Notes: a model not told the origin generated them from the sequence alone. 64,000 bases of DNA from Terribacillus halophilus (GCF_900101385.1 NZ_FMZB01000002.1:124001-188000); one strand, 5' to 3'; counted from the first letter of the stretch, positions 51,065 through 60,934 are shown. Numbers and translations: made by a program.

Positions 51065-52233
51065 CTCAATTTCTCCTCCTGCTCACGCAGTTTAGCTCGA
51101 TATGCAGTCGGAGTTAGGGTCGTCTCCTTTTTAAACAGCTTCGAGAAATATTTTTCATCCTGATACCCGAGCAAAAGAGCAATATCGTACAATGTTTTAT
51201 CGGTCTCTTCCAGCCATTGTTTTGCCTGTTCCATCCGGCAATTTGTTACAAACCTGGAAAGTGTCATGCCGGTTTCTTGTTTGAATTTGCGTGATATATG
51301 CTCTTTCGTCAGGAAGAAGAGCTTTGACAGCCGCTCCAAGCTCACATCTTCCATATAATAGTTCCTTACATATGTAACGATATCTTGACCACGTTGTTCA
51401 CTCTCCAGCTCCTCAAGCCTTCTGATCGTACGATATTGATGCTGGGCAAGTTTTTTCCGGAGCAGGCCGAATGCAGCCGGTATGCCCTCCAATGCAGGAA
51501 GTGGTTTCTGTACGAGGCGTACTGGTATATCCAGATGCTGCCGGAGCCAATTTTCAACTTGCAGCCAATGGCCCGCAGCTGTCAGCACGATATACATATG
51601 CTCCTCCTGCTGGAAACGGAAAACATCACCGATTGCCGAACGCTGCAATTCATCAGCCAATGCATCCATGAACGAAGCAGGCTGGTGTTTCTGGTAAAAG
51701 GATAATAAAGTAAAGTCAAGACGCTCTATCTGCGGCAAGGCTTCGCGTAATAGAGATGTATTTCCCGCTTCTTTCGTACATAGAGCTGTCACTTGCTGTT
51801 CCAGTCGCATTCGTTTGGCATCTTCCAGCACAGCTGCCTCTCTTTCCTCATATCGTCTGGCTGATCGTACCGCTTGCGTCACTTTTTCAAGCACTTCTGC
51901 AAACGCCTCCGGCTCGATTGGTTTCAGTAAATAATCAAAGCTATTGAACTGGATGGCCTTGCGCATGAATTGGTAGTCATCATACCCTGTGACAAGCACA
52001 TATTTTCCCATGTATCCAATTGCGTGAAGCCGTTCAATCAATTGAACGCCATCCATACGAGGCATTCTAATATCGGTGAAAATGATTTCCGGCTGCTCCA
52101 TTTCAATCAGCTGAAGGGCCCCTTCTCCGTCACTAGCCTCCAGAAGACAACTTATGCCATTTTTCTCCCATTCTCCAAGCATCCGGAGCACGTCTCGTCC
52201 ATTTTTTTCATCATCGACAAGTAATGCCTTCAT
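51061..52233 (-). CDS. Response regulator with AraC-type output domain (YesN-like)
   Basis: A 390-residue response regulator. The receiver domain (1-120) has the acidic pocket D7-D8, phospho-acceptor D54 in IIFTDIRMPRMDG and the lysine in YLLKPIEPEAF. A linker of about 160 residues is followed by a two-helix-turn-helix AraC domain (about 290-390, LYDIALLLGYQDEKYFSKLFKK). The start at 52233 has SD GGGGAGG. It overlaps the kinase stop (ATGA) upstream and the binding-protein start downstream, so all three are translationally coupled. It probably activates sacB-levB, its neighbours downstream. Confidence 0.93.
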   Translation of the reverse strand: MKALLVDDEKNGRDVLRMLGEWEKNGISCLLEASDGEGALQLIEMEQPEIIFTDIRMPRMDGVQLIERLHAIGYMGKYVLVTGYDDYQFMRKAIQFNSFDYLLKPIEPEAFAEVLEKVTQAVRSARRYEEREAAVLEDAKRMRLEQQVTALCTKEAGNTSLLREALPQIERLDFTLLSFYQKHQPASFMDALADELQRSAIGDVFRFQQEEHMYIVLTAAGHWLQVENWLRQHLDIPVRLVQKPLPALEGIPAAFGLLRKKLAQHQYRTIRRLEELESEQRGQDIVTYVRNYYMEDVSLERLSKLFFLTKEHISRKFKQETGMTLSRFVTNCRMEQAKQWLEETDKTLYDIALLLGYQDEKYFSKLFKKETTLTPTAYRAKLREQEEKLR

Positions 52234-53954
52234 ACTAAACCTCCCCTCTCCTCTATCGGAATACAAATCGTAACTTTAAAACCCTTGCCATCAAGATTAT
52301 CTAAATGAAAACCTGCAGCACCTCCGTGGTGCAGGCGCAGTCGCTCCGCTATATTCCGCAGACCCGTTCCGCCGGCAGCTTCCTGCTGCAGCAATTGCAG
52401 CCTTTGCCTGCTGACCGAGGGACCATAACTAATCGCCTGGAATACCAAAAATCCGTCTCTCAGCATCCCCTTCAGAAGGAAACGGCTTTCGTTGCGCATC
52501 TGCTCGAAACCATGCTTGAAATAATTCTCCACAAGCGGCTGCAGCAGCATGCTCGGTATCGGATATGACTTTACCTTCTCTTCTACTTCAATAGCGACAG
52601 TCAATTCTGCCCCAAAGCGCTCATTCTGCAGCCTCACGTAAGCATCGATGTAGGCAAGCTCCTCCTGTACTGGTACAAGCTGATCAGCTTGCAGGGCATA
52701 CCGCATCATTTTTGATAAGGATACGAGCAGCTTGTACACTTCTCGATCATTTGAACGGAGCGCGACTGCCCCGATGGATTGAAGCGCATTGAAAAGGAAA
52801 TGCGGGTTCACCTGTGACTTGAGCAGACGCAGCTGGCTCTCTCTTACTTCTAACTCCAGTCTGTATTCGCGCGCAATATGGGAATCGATTCGATCCAGCA
52901 TATCCTGCATATGCGCCGCCAAATGACCGATTTCATCCTTCCGTTCCATTATTAAATCGACATCCATCTGCCCGCCTTCAATGGAGCGCACCTTATCACT
53001 TAATGTGATGATCGGTTTGGTAAACACCTGCGATATAACCAATATCAAAACAATTCCGAGCACCACTACTACAATTCCGAGCCAGACATTCGTCCACGCT
53101 GTATCTCTTGCATCGCGGAATAACGCATCCTTTGATGTAATCTTGATCAGTTCCCAGCCGGGCAAAGGATCTCCCAGTTCCTCGCGCAGAACGAGATGAT
53201 CATCCGAATCAGCCAGATTCTCTTCATTCAGTTTATCTCCGAGCTGCCCGGATTCCTCGCTATACATAATCCTGCCGCTATCATTGACAAGCAGAACCTG
53301 CGTACCAGCTTCTCTCGTTACTGCCTCCAGCAATGGAGCAAAAGACGAGAGCTCTACATCAGTCGTCAAAAAGCCAAGGAATTCCCCGCTCAACACGTCA
53401 GTGATCTTGTGATGAATCGGCAGTACCATCGTATTGTCCGATTCCGGCACAATCGCCACATTATCTTCATTTTCCAGCACATGGGGTACCTCCAGCATGT
53501 AAGCTTCCTTCGAATTATACAACGCTTGAAATGGCGAGTTGTCCATGTATCCCGGTGCAGGCTTCGGCGCACTGACATTTGCCTGATAAACTGTCATTGT
53601 CTGCTGATCCCGCTGGAAATAAAATCGCAGCTGCCGAATATCCGGCCGTGTTGCCGCATACGTCTCAACGCTGTTCTCAAAGGCAAGGATTTGCTCTGTA
53701 CTTTCTTCTAACATGCCATTTTCCAGCACTTGCTGTACTTCAGGCATATTGAACAAACGATACGGCAGCCGCACCATCTCTTTTGCATACTGTTCCAAAT
53801 CGCCCCCGCTCTCCCGCAGCTCTTCCCGACTCTTGGCCAAATTTTGTTCTTCGATGCTGGATTTGCTATTTACATATATAAGAATGACCGATAGGAAATA
53901 AGGCAGGATGATGAACAATAGCAGCATGATGAATAACCGAACCCGAATGCTCAT
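52230..53954 (-). CDS. Sensor histidine kinase (YesM/LytS-type HisKA_7TM-less, HPK7 family)
   Basis: A 574-residue membrane histidine kinase. Two membrane helices (about 7-30 and 295-317) flank an extracellular Cache-like sensor domain. A HAMP domain (about 320-372) is followed by the phospho-acceptor motif SQVNPHFLFNALQSIG typical of YesM-type kinases and a HATPase domain (LQPLVENYFKHGFE as N-box, GGTGLRNIAERLRLHHGG as G-box). The start at 53954 has SD AAGGAAGG. It is first in the kinase-regulator-binding protein operon and divergent from the aldolase gene. Confidence 0.92.
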   Translation of the reverse strand: MSIRVRLFIMLLLFIILPYFLSVILIYVNSKSSIEEQNLAKSREELRESGGDLEQYAKEMVRLPYRLFNMPEVQQVLENGMLEESTEQILAFENSVETYAATRPDIRQLRFYFQRDQQTMTVYQANVSAPKPAPGYMDNSPFQALYNSKEAYMLEVPHVLENEDNVAIVPESDNTMVLPIHHKITDVLSGEFLGFLTTDVELSSFAPLLEAVTREAGTQVLLVNDSGRIMYSEESGQLGDKLNEENLADSDDHLVLREELGDPLPGWELIKITSKDALFRDARDTAWTNVWLGIVVVVLGIVLILVISQVFTKPIITLSDKVRSIEGGQMDVDLIMERKDEIGHLAAHMQDMLDRIDSHIAREYRLELEVRESQLRLLKSQVNPHFLFNALQSIGAVALRSNDREVYKLLVSLSKMMRYALQADQLVPVQEELAYIDAYVRLQNERFGAELTVAIEVEEKVKSYPIPSMLLQPLVENYFKHGFEQMRNESRFLLKGMLRDGFLVFQAISYGPSVSRQRLQLLQQEAAGGTGLRNIAERLRLHHGGAAGFHLDNLDGKGFKVTICIPIEERGGLV

Positions 53955-54083
53955 TGATACCTTCCTTCCGCACAAACCGATAAATTGTCAAACTAACCCT
54001 ATAACAAGCCCAAGAGACCGTCAATCCAACTTAAGTTACACCAAAAATTTCCGGTATAAAGCGAACGATGCTATTTTCAATAG

Positions 54084-54097
54084 TGAAACCTGTTTCA
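54084..54097. promoter_or_regulatory. cre-like dyad between the kinase and aldolase genes
   Basis: TGAAACCTGTTTCA is a perfect 6-bp inverted repeat and matches 13 of 14 cre positions. It lies in the 264-bp divergent intergenic region and could serve either direction. Confidence 0.5.
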
Positions 54098-54218
54098 TCG
54101 GCATGTCATCCCGAAATGAAAACCCTATCAAACATTTAATGTTAAAAACCTGGATAAAAGGGAACAGTGAACATGGAGTATTTTTTTATGAAATAAACGG
54201 ACCAAAGGAGTGGAACTT

Positions 54219-55112
54219 ATGAATGAAAAGCAATATGATATCATCAAAAACGGTAAAGGCTTCATTGCAGCATTGGACCAAAGCGGCGGCAGTACACCCA
54301 AAGCGCTGGCAGAGTATGGCGTATCCGAGGATTCCTATTCCACAGAAGATGAGATGTTCAAGCTTGTCCACGACATGCGTACGCGTATCATCACTTCTCC
54401 ATCCTTCAATAAGGATAAAATCCTCGGCGCCATCTTATTTGAACAAACAATGGATCGTGAAATAGAGGGAAAACATACCGGCGATTACTTGTGGGAAGAA
54501 AAAGGTATCGTCCCATTCCTGAAAGTTGATAAAGGATTGGCGGAAGAAAAAGACGGCGTTCAGCTCATGAAGCCGATCGATGACCTTAACGAAACACTCG
54601 GCCGCGCATCCGAACGAAACATTTTTGGTACAAAAATGCGCTCCGTGATCAAAGAACCAAATGTCAGCGGCATCAAAGCCGTCGTCGATCAGCAATTCGA
54701 AATTGGAAAAAGCATCATCGCGGCTGGTCTTGTCCCAATCATTGAACCAGAAGTGAATATTCACAGCGAAGATAAAGCAAAATGCGAGGAAATCCTCCGG
54801 GATGAAATTTTCCGCCATCTGAACGACCTGACCGAGGAAGAGAACGTCATGCTCAAGCTCTCTATCCCCACGCAAGCAAATCTATACAAAGAGCTTACGG
54901 AGCACCCTCGTGTCGTCCGTGTTGTCGTCTTATCAGGCGGCTACTCCCGTGAGGAAGCGAATGAAAAACTGAAAAAGAATGAAGGTTTAATTGCCAGCTT
55001 CTCCAGAGCATTGGCTGCGGACCTGAATGCGAATCAGTCCGAGGAAGCGTTCGATGCAGCCTTGAAGGATGCAGTGGATACCATTTACGAGGCATCTGTT
55101 AATAAGAAATAA
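54219..55112 (+). CDS. Class I fructose-bisphosphate aldolase
   Basis: Schiff-base aldolase of 297 residues cleaving fructose-1,6-bisphosphate to triose phosphates. N-terminal [19 protein letters not shown] and the [24 protein letters not shown] and [11 protein letters not shown] segments identify the class I family (FdaB type), separate from the class II FbaA used in Bacillus glycolysis. The start MNEKQYD (54219) has SD AAAGGAG; a GTG three codons earlier overlaps the SD. Placement beside the levan regulatory genes suggests a role in fructose breakdown. A strong terminator follows. Confidence 0.94.
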   Translation: MNEKQYDIIKNGKGFIAALDQSGGSTPKALAEYGVSEDSYSTEDEMFKLVHDMRTRIITSPSFNKDKILGAILFEQTMDREIEGKHTGDYLWEEKGIVPFLKVDKGLAEEKDGVQLMKPIDDLNETLGRASERNIFGTKMRSVIKEPNVSGIKAVVDQQFEIGKSIIAAGLVPIIEPEVNIHSEDKAKCEEILRDEIFRHLNDLTEEENVMLKLSIPTQANLYKELTEHPRVVRVVVLSGGYSREEANEKLKKNEGLIASFSRALAADLNANQSEEAFDAALKDAVDTIYEASVNKK

Positions 55113-55117
55113 GAAGT

Positions 55118-55152
55118 AAAAAGGCGAGCTTGCAGCAGAAGCTCGCCTTTTT
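55118..55152. terminator. Bidirectional terminator between aldolase and lysR genes
   Basis: AAAAAGGCGAGCTT and AAGCTCGCCTTTTT form a 14-bp stem with loop GCAGCAG and A/T runs on both sides, between convergent genes. Confidence 0.92.
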
Positions 55153-55154
55153 CT

Positions 55155-56045
55155 TTATCTACTGTCCAACACCTTTGCCTGTTCCCGCACTAGCTCTTGA
55201 AAATGACGAAACGGCTCGCTAAACCATAAATCACGGTGATAAACGAAAAATATCCTCCGCTCCAAACTCGAATCATGCAGTTCTTTATAGGATAGATTTA
55301 GTTCTTTTTCTATGAGCCGCTTGGAAATAAGGGCTACTGATTTCCCAAAAGAGAGCATTTTCGTAATGGTCGACACCGAATCCAGCTCAATTTTCTCCAT
55401 TTCCATTTCCTTTTCTACCAGCCATGTCCGGGAGAAGTGTCCAGTGGAACTGGAAAGATTATGCACCAGCAAGGTCTCCCGATGTAAGTCGTCAATCCCC
55501 CAGTCAGCCTTATCTTTCAAATGATGCTCTTTACTAAAAGCAAGCACCAGCTTATCACTCGTCAGCTCTTCATAAGTCAGCTCTTCCTGCTTATGCTCCG
55601 TTTCCATCACCAAACCGAAATCCAGTTCCTGGGTAGCTAATCTAGCTTCTATCTCAGGAGCTGTTTTTACATCCAGCGAAACCTTCACACGCGGATATCG
55701 TTCCGTAAGCCGGTGAATCAGATCCGGCATATAAAGCTGCGCCGGAACACCACTGGCTCCAAGTCGGATAGAACCTGACATCCCTTCCCTGATATCCCGC
55801 ATCGATCGCTCCATCGCCCGATTTGTTTGAATAAGCTGCTTTGCATAATGATAAAGCACTTCTCCGCCAGAGGTCAGACGATAACCACCAGCATTTGTCC
55901 GGAATAACCGCATATGATATTCCTTTTCCAGAGACCGAATATGAAAAGATACAGTTGGTGCTGTCAATTGCAATTTAGCTGCTGTTTCTGTCATTTTTCG
56001 CGTTTCCACCAGCGTCACAAAAACGGATAGTTTTTGAAGATTCAT
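55155..56045 (-). CDS. LysR-family transcriptional regulator
   Basis: A 296-residue LysR regulator. The N-terminal helix-turn-helix (MTETAAKLQLTAPTVSFHIRSLEKEY) is followed by an effector domain (about 90-290, GSIRLGASGVPAQLYMP). It is divergent from the ABC-MBL-CYTH operon across 135 bp and is its probable specific regulator, besides the PhoP-like repeats found there. A small dyad AGAT-AAA-ATCT (about 56060-56070) may be part of its site. The inducer is unknown. Confidence 0.92.
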   Translation of the reverse strand: MNLQKLSVFVTLVETRKMTETAAKLQLTAPTVSFHIRSLEKEYHMRLFRTNAGGYRLTSGGEVLYHYAKQLIQTNRAMERSMRDIREGMSGSIRLGASGVPAQLYMPDLIHRLTERYPRVKVSLDVKTAPEIEARLATQELDFGLVMETEHKQEELTYEELTSDKLVLAFSKEHHLKDKADWGIDDLHRETLLVHNLSSSTGHFSRTWLVEKEMEMEKIELDSVSTITKMLSFGKSVALISKRLIEKELNLSYKELHDSSLERRIFFVYHRDLWFSEPFRHFQELVREQAKVLDSR

Positions 56046-56106
56046 TTTATCACCCTAAAGGATATTAGATAAAATCTTTTACTATATTGATTTTCGCATA
56101 CTTTTT

Positions 56107-56160
56107 TTAATTCAACGTTAACAGCACGTTAATATTCTCCATACATTTCCTTTCTATACT
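56107..56160 (+). promoter_or_regulatory. PhoP-box-like direct repeats and -10 of the ABC-MBL-CYTH operon
   Basis: TTAATT (56107), TTAACA (56118), TTAATA (56129) and CATACA (56140) recur at exact 11-bp spacing, followed 9 bp later by a -10 TATACT (56155-56160). Geometry matches the phoA promoter in this window, where the last repeat lies 7 bp from the -10. Confidence 0.65.
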
Positions 56161-56180
56161 GAAAGCAAGGAGAGGATATC

Positions 56181-57146
56181 ATGCGCATTACACTACAAGG
56201 AATCGAGAAGCGTTTTGGTTCTGTACAAGCAGTCGGCCAGACTGATCTGACCATCACCGATCAGTTTGTCACCATATTAGGGCAGTCAGGATGCGGCAAG
56301 ACGACGCTTCTGAAGATGCTGGCTGGCTTGACTGACCCTACAGCCGGGGAGCTTCGCTTCGATGATCAAGTCATTTTCTCATCGAAAGATAGTGTCAATA
56401 TCAAGCCCAGCAAACGCGGAATCGGCATGGTCTTTCAGGATTTCGGTCTTTGGCCGCATATGAGTGTATTTGACAACATTGCATTCGGACTCCGAGATAA
56501 GCGCTCAAAAGCTGAACGGCATGAGATCGTCATGGACGCGTTACAAAAAGTACAGCTGGAAGACAAAGCGAAACGCAAGCCCGGGGAGCTCTCTGGCGGT
56601 CAGCAGCAGCGTGTCGCTTTAGCCAGAGCCATCGCTGTCAATCCGCGATTGATTTTATTCGATGAAGCTCTCAGCGCCTTGGATTCCATTCTGCGGGAGC
56701 AAATGCGGGAGGAGATTTTATCCATTATCCAGACTATCGATTCTCAAGCCATCTTTGTAACGCATGATCAAACAGAGGCGATGGCAATGTCAGATTGCAT
56801 GATTATCATGGAAGCAGGAAAAGTAATCCAGAACGGACCGCCGGAGCAAGTTTATCACGCTCCAGCTGATAATTATGTTGCCAACCTGATTGGCAGAGCC
56901 AACTGGACAGCTGACAGGGACTTGATTCGCCCTGAAGCAATTCATCTGCAGCCGCAAGCAGCCGGGATAACCCACACCGGCATCGTCCGCAAGAGCCTAT
57001 TTGAAGGTGACAGATACATCATCCACGCAGAAGTGGACGGACAGCTTTGGAAATTTTATGATTCCCGTCCGCACGAAGCCCGTTCCATCGTAAAACTGTA
57101 CGTGCAAGAAGATACAACTTATTCCCTTTACAAACAGGAGGTTTAA
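56181..57146 (+). CDS. ABC transporter ATP-binding protein (FbpC/PhnT-like)
   Basis: A 321-residue ABC ATPase of the Fe3+/2-aminoethylphosphonate/spermidine class. Walker A is GQSGCGKTT (34-42), Q-loop VFQDFGLWPHMS, signature LSGGQQQR, Walker B LILFDEALSALD and H-loop FVTHDQTEA. A C-terminal regulatory domain begins at about 235. The SD AAGGAGAGG precedes the ATG. It is the first gene of a five-gene operon, 4 bp ahead of the binding-protein gene. The subclass covers iron and phosphonate importers; the PhoP-like repeats upstream favour a phosphorus compound. Confidence 0.93.
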   Translation: MRITLQGIEKRFGSVQAVGQTDLTITDQFVTILGQSGCGKTTLLKMLAGLTDPTAGELRFDDQVIFSSKDSVNIKPSKRGIGMVFQDFGLWPHMSVFDNIAFGLRDKRSKAERHEIVMDALQKVQLEDKAKRKPGELSGGQQQRVALARAIAVNPRLILFDEALSALDSILREQMREEILSIIQTIDSQAIFVTHDQTEAMAMSDCMIIMEAGKVIQNGPPEQVYHAPADNYVANLIGRANWTADRDLIRPEAIHLQPQAAGITHTGIVRKSLFEGDRYIIHAEVDGQLWKFYDSRPHEARSIVKLYVQEDTTYSLYKQEV

Positions 57147-57150
57147 TGCA

Positions 57151-58161
57151 ATGAAAAAGACAGTTAGCACCGTCATCACCGGCCTTGTCATGTCCACTCT
57201 ATTGTTGAGCGCCTGCAGCTCCGACACAGGCACAAAGGCGAATGCCTCGGAAACATCCAAGGATACCATCACGGTCTATTCAGCTGGTCCAGAAGGCTTG
57301 GCTGATGAGATAAATGCAAAGTTCGAAGAAGAAACAGGCATTAAGGTAGAAATGTTCCAAGGAACTACCGGCAAGATTCTTTCCCGAATGGAAGCCGAAG
57401 CAAATAACCCTGTCGCCGATGTTGTTGTCCTAGCTTCCATCCCATCCATGGAAGGTTTGAAAGCAGAGGATAAGCTGCAGTCATATGAAGCGGAAAATGG
57501 CGCCAGCATGAACGAAGACTGGAGCGACCCGGAACACTATTATTATGGCTACAGCGCATCTGCTTTAGGTGTTGCTTATAACACAAATAATGTATCAGCA
57601 CTCGACGCTGACTGGAAAGAGTTTGGCGAGGAGGAATGGAAAGGCCGTGTTACGATGCCAGATCCGACTTCCTCAGGATCTGCCGTCGATTTCCTCTACG
57701 GACTGACTAGTACGGAAAAAGACGGATGGGACACGCTCCAGAGCTGGAACGATAATGAGTTGCTTGTGGCCGGCGCAAATAAAGAAAGCTTGGAATCTGT
57801 CATCACAGGAAATAAAGATGTGGTCGTATCTGCAGTAGATTATATGGCTTATAAATCCAAAGCCAAAGGCGAACCAATCGATATCTATTATCCTGAAAGC
57901 GGAACAGTAATCAGTCCGCGTGCGGCCGGGATTCTAAAGGATGCAAAAAATAAAGAAGGTGCCGAGAAATTCATTGATTTCCTAACATCCGATGAAGCAC
58001 AGGAACTCGTGGCGGATGCATACTTGCTCCCTGGCAATGAAGATATTCCATTGCAAGACCGCGCGGCTTTAAGCGAGATTCCAGCACTGCCAGTTTCGTG
58101 GGATGGTGCAGAAGAAAAACAAGTGGATACCCTTACCAAATTCACGGAAATGATGCAATAA
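57151..58161 (+). CDS. ABC transporter substrate-binding lipoprotein (Fe3+/2-AEP-like)
   Basis: A 336-residue class II periplasmic-fold lipoprotein with signal peptide and lipobox LLSACSS (Cys22). The mature part contains TVYSAGPEGLADEINAKFEEE, KILSRMEAEANNPVADVV, VAYNTNNVSALDADWKEF and GTVISPRAAGILKDAKN, typical of the FbpA/PhnS-like family. The paired tyrosines that bind ferric iron in FbpA are not obvious, and TSSGSAVDFLYG could bind an oxyanion. The SD AGGAGG overlaps the preceding gene end. It probably delivers a phosphonate or phosphate-containing solute; iron remains possible. Confidence 0.9.
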   Translation: MKKTVSTVITGLVMSTLLLSACSSDTGTKANASETSKDTITVYSAGPEGLADEINAKFEEETGIKVEMFQGTTGKILSRMEAEANNPVADVVVLASIPSMEGLKAEDKLQSYEAENGASMNEDWSDPEHYYYGYSASALGVAYNTNNVSALDADWKEFGEEEWKGRVTMPDPTSSGSAVDFLYGLTSTEKDGWDTLQSWNDNELLVAGANKESLESVITGNKDVVVSAVDYMAYKSKAKGEPIDIYYPESGTVISPRAAGILKDAKNKEGAEKFIDFLTSDEAQELVADAYLLPGNEDIPLQDRAALSEIPALPVSWDGAEEKQVDTLTKFTEMMQ

Positions 58162-58178
58162 GTATGGAGGAATGACTT

Positions 58179-59831
58179 ATGTATGCAAGCAAACAACTAC
58201 CTTTTTGGATGCTGTTTGCCCTACTGGGTTTGTTGGCTGCAGCGCCGCTTCTAGCGGTGCTGGGCTATACATTCATGGAGGATGGATCCTTATCTTTCAC
58301 TGCTTTTTCAGAAGCTTTGAAGAATGACCGCATCCTCACCACAATGGAGCACTCTTTTGTTCTCGGGTTGCTTGTCATTTTCGGCACGACGATCATCGCC
58401 TTACCGCTTGCCATCATCCGGACAAAAACACAGTTCGCCAATAAGCATTGGCTTGATATTGTCTTTACCATCCCTTTCATGACACCGCCTTATATCGGGT
58501 CAATGGGATGGATGCAATTCATGCAGCATAACGGCTACTACGAAAGCTTGTTTTCAACGACTGCACCCGCATCATTTTTCAGTCTGGCCGGAATGGTTTT
58601 CATCATGAGCATGCATCTGTATCCATTTTTATATTTAATGCTGCGCAATACACTCGTACGGATCAATGGTTCCTTCCAGGAAGCTGCCGACATATATGGA
58701 CACAGCCCCCTGATGAACTGGATCCGGATTGTCCTGCCGCTGCTGCTATCGACTTACGCCATGGCTTCCTTGCTCATTTTCATCAAGACACTTGCAGAAT
58801 TCGGGACACCAGCCACGTTCGGTAAACAAATCGGGTTTTATGTATTCACTACCGAGATCCATCAATATCTGTCTCGTTGGCCAGTCAATATCTCAGCTGC
58901 CACTTCCTTATCGTTGATTTTGCTTAGTGTCTGCATGGTCATCTGGTATTTGCAGAATATCATAAGCCGGAAATATACATATGGCATTCATTCCGGACGC
59001 TCCGGTATTTCTGCCAATAAGCAGGATAGTATGTCCGTACGTTTATTTTCCTGGCTCTTTGTATCCGTCGTTCTGCTGCTTTCCATTGGGGTTCCTTACT
59101 TTTCCATCATCGCTACGTCGCTCTTGCAAGTCCGAGGCGATGGATTGCATTGGGACAATCTTACCTTCTCCCATTATGCGGAGTTGTTCAGCCTGCATTC
59201 GGAAGGCTTTTCCGCCCTGATGAATAGTCTTGGTTTTGCCTTCACAGCTGCTACGATTGCGGCGGTCATTGGATTGTTTACAGCACTTTCGATCAAGAAT
59301 GCTGCTACGAAACCGCAGCAGCTGATGGATTTCACCAGCATGATGCCAAACATCATTCCTGGCATTGTGTTTGTCGTCGGACTGATTCTATTCTGGAACA
59401 TGTCTTGGCTGCCTGCGACAGTTTATAACACAACGTGGATGCCGATCGTGACTTATATCGTGCTGTTCCTGCCGTATGCCGTTCAGTACACAAAAGGTTC
59501 TTTAAGCCAGCTTCACCAATCGATTCACCATTCCAATGCAGTCTATGGTACGAGTAACTTTATCATCTTTGTGCGTATATGGCTGCCTTTACTGGCACAA
59601 GGAATCCTAGCTGGCTGGATCATGACATTCATCATCTCCATGCGGGAACTAGTCGGGTCGCTGCTGATCCTGCCGCCTTCTGTCTCTACCAGCGCCACGT
59701 TCATTTACAGCCAGTTTGAACAAGGGGACGCAGGAGTCGGCATGGCGATGGCTGTTATCACCGTACTTTTAACCATTTCATTCATCACGATTATGAACTG
59801 GTTACAACGAAGGGCTCTGACACATTCATGA
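58179..59831 (+). CDS. ABC transporter permease (fused two-domain, FbpB-like)
   Basis: A 550-residue permease with 12 hydrophobic segments, made of two BPD_transp_1 halves (about 45-265 and 330-545). Each half has an EAA-type loop: FQEAADIYGHSPLMNWIRIVLP in the first and HHSNAVYGTSNFIIFVRIWLP in the second. The fused form is typical of ferric-iron and 2-aminoethylphosphonate importers. The SD is GGAGG. Its TGA overlaps the ATG of the MBL gene (ATGA), so the MBL gene is translationally coupled to the transporter. Confidence 0.92.
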   Translation: MYASKQLPFWMLFALLGLLAAAPLLAVLGYTFMEDGSLSFTAFSEALKNDRILTTMEHSFVLGLLVIFGTTIIALPLAIIRTKTQFANKHWLDIVFTIPFMTPPYIGSMGWMQFMQHNGYYESLFSTTAPASFFSLAGMVFIMSMHLYPFLYLMLRNTLVRINGSFQEAADIYGHSPLMNWIRIVLPLLLSTYAMASLLIFIKTLAEFGTPATFGKQIGFYVFTTEIHQYLSRWPVNISAATSLSLILLSVCMVIWYLQNIISRKYTYGIHSGRSGISANKQDSMSVRLFSWLFVSVVLLLSIGVPYFSIIATSLLQVRGDGLHWDNLTFSHYAELFSLHSEGFSALMNSLGFAFTAATIAAVIGLFTALSIKNAATKPQQLMDFTSMMPNIIPGIVFVVGLILFWNMSWLPATVYNTTWMPIVTYIVLFLPYAVQYTKGSLSQLHQSIHHSNAVYGTSNFIIFVRIWLPLLAQGILAGWIMTFIISMRELVGSLLILPPSVSTSATFIYSQFEQGDAGVGMAMAVITVLLTISFITIMNWLQRRALTHS

Positions 59832-60934
59832 TCAGCATGCAAATTTTAGGAGGCTTTCAGGAGTATGGAAAGAACTGTTTCCTGATCGAGCACCTAGAAA
59901 CCAGCACACGCATCATGCTCGATTGCGGTGTCCAGAATGGCCAGCCCGAGGTGTATCCCCCCCTTACACCGGAGATTGCCCAATCAGTGGACGCCGTCTT
60001 CCTTTCGCATGTGCATAACGACCATGTCGGAGCACTGCCATTGCTGGCCGACAACGGATATGAAGGAGAGATTTGGTTAAGTGAAGCAAGCTACGCTCAA
60101 ATTGGTCCGATTCAGCAGCGCTGGAGACAAAAATCCGCTGCCCCTTACCAAGCAGCAGCGGTAGATACGCTGAACTTCACCCCCTTTTCGCCTGCAACAA
60201 AAGGCCAAAAGATCCATATAACAAATGATTTATCTTTCGAGTGGGGTCACAGCGGTCATATGCTGGGGAGTGTTTGGTACATCGTCCATCTAGGAGATGC
60301 TTCACTCTTTTATTCAGGGGATATGGTACTGGATTCCGTCACTTTCCAAACTGAAGCGCCCGCCCAGTCATCTTTTCAGCTGGCTATCATAGACTCCGGA
60401 CATGGCGGACAGGTTACATCCCGCCAAAAAAGCGAGCAGGCACTGTTGAAAGCACTGGAAAACCCAGACAGATGCTACCAGATTCCTGTTTCCCTATCAG
60501 GTAAAGCATGCGATCTGATCCTAACTGTATACAAACGTTTTCCTGACCGTCAGCTCTTTTTGGAACCTGCTTTGCGGGAGCATTTATCAGATTGCTTATC
60601 TTATGCCGCCAATCTCCACACCGGCATGAAGGAACAGCTGACGAACCTGCTAGCTGATGGACGCATCGCCTGTATAACAAGTAACCAAGCATCCGTATCA
60701 GGAATTTATTTCACAAACCGCCGCTTGGAAGACATGAAGATAATCCCGATTGATTCTCCTGCACATCCAGAGTTTTTCTATAAAGCACATCCAGACTTGA
60801 AAGATGTTGAAAAACTTCTGGGCGGAATCCAAGCCGAACAACTCGTATTCTTTCACAGCAGACCGAAGGACTTCACAAAACTTATCGCTCATATACCGAA
60901 GGAACTTATTCTAAACGGAGGTGTCTATCAATGA
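59828..60934 (+). CDS. MBL-fold metallo-hydrolase (RNase J/CPSF-like subgroup)
   Basis: A 368-residue metallo-beta-lactamase-fold hydrolase without signal peptide, so cytoplasmic. Metal ligands are HVHNDH (about residues 60-65), HSGHMLGSVWYIVH (His after beta-hairpin) and YSGDMVLDS (Asp). The GHMLGS and SGD segments resemble the RNA-processing/CPSF branch, but a clear beta-CASP domain is not evident. The ATG overlaps the permease stop, and the stop overlaps the next gene start, so it belongs to the transporter operon. It may hydrolyse a phosphodiester imported by the system, by analogy with PhnP in phosphonate operons; this is inference. Confidence 0.87.
   Translation: MISMQILGGFQEYGKNCFLIEHLETSTRIMLDCGVQNGQPEVYPPLTPEIAQSVDAVFLSHVHNDHVGALPLLADNGYEGEIWLSEASYAQIGPIQQRWRQKSAAPYQAAAVDTLNFTPFSPATKGQKIHITNDLSFEWGHSGHMLGSVWYIVHLGDASLFYSGDMVLDSVTFQTEAPAQSSFQLAIIDSGHGGQVTSRQKSEQALLKALENPDRCYQIPVSLSGKACDLILTVYKRFPDRQLFLEPALREHLSDCLSYAANLHTGMKEQLTNLLADGRIACITSNQASVSGIYFTNRRLEDMKIIPIDSPAHPEFFYKAHPDLKDVEKLLGGIQAEQLVFFHSRPKDFTKLIAHIPKELILNGGVYQ

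Noticed and set aside
56181-58161. The ABC transporter as a plain ferric-iron importer
   Set aside because: No Fur box was seen at its promoter, PhoP-like repeats are present, and the FbpA tyrosine pair is not obvious. Iron is left as an alternative only.
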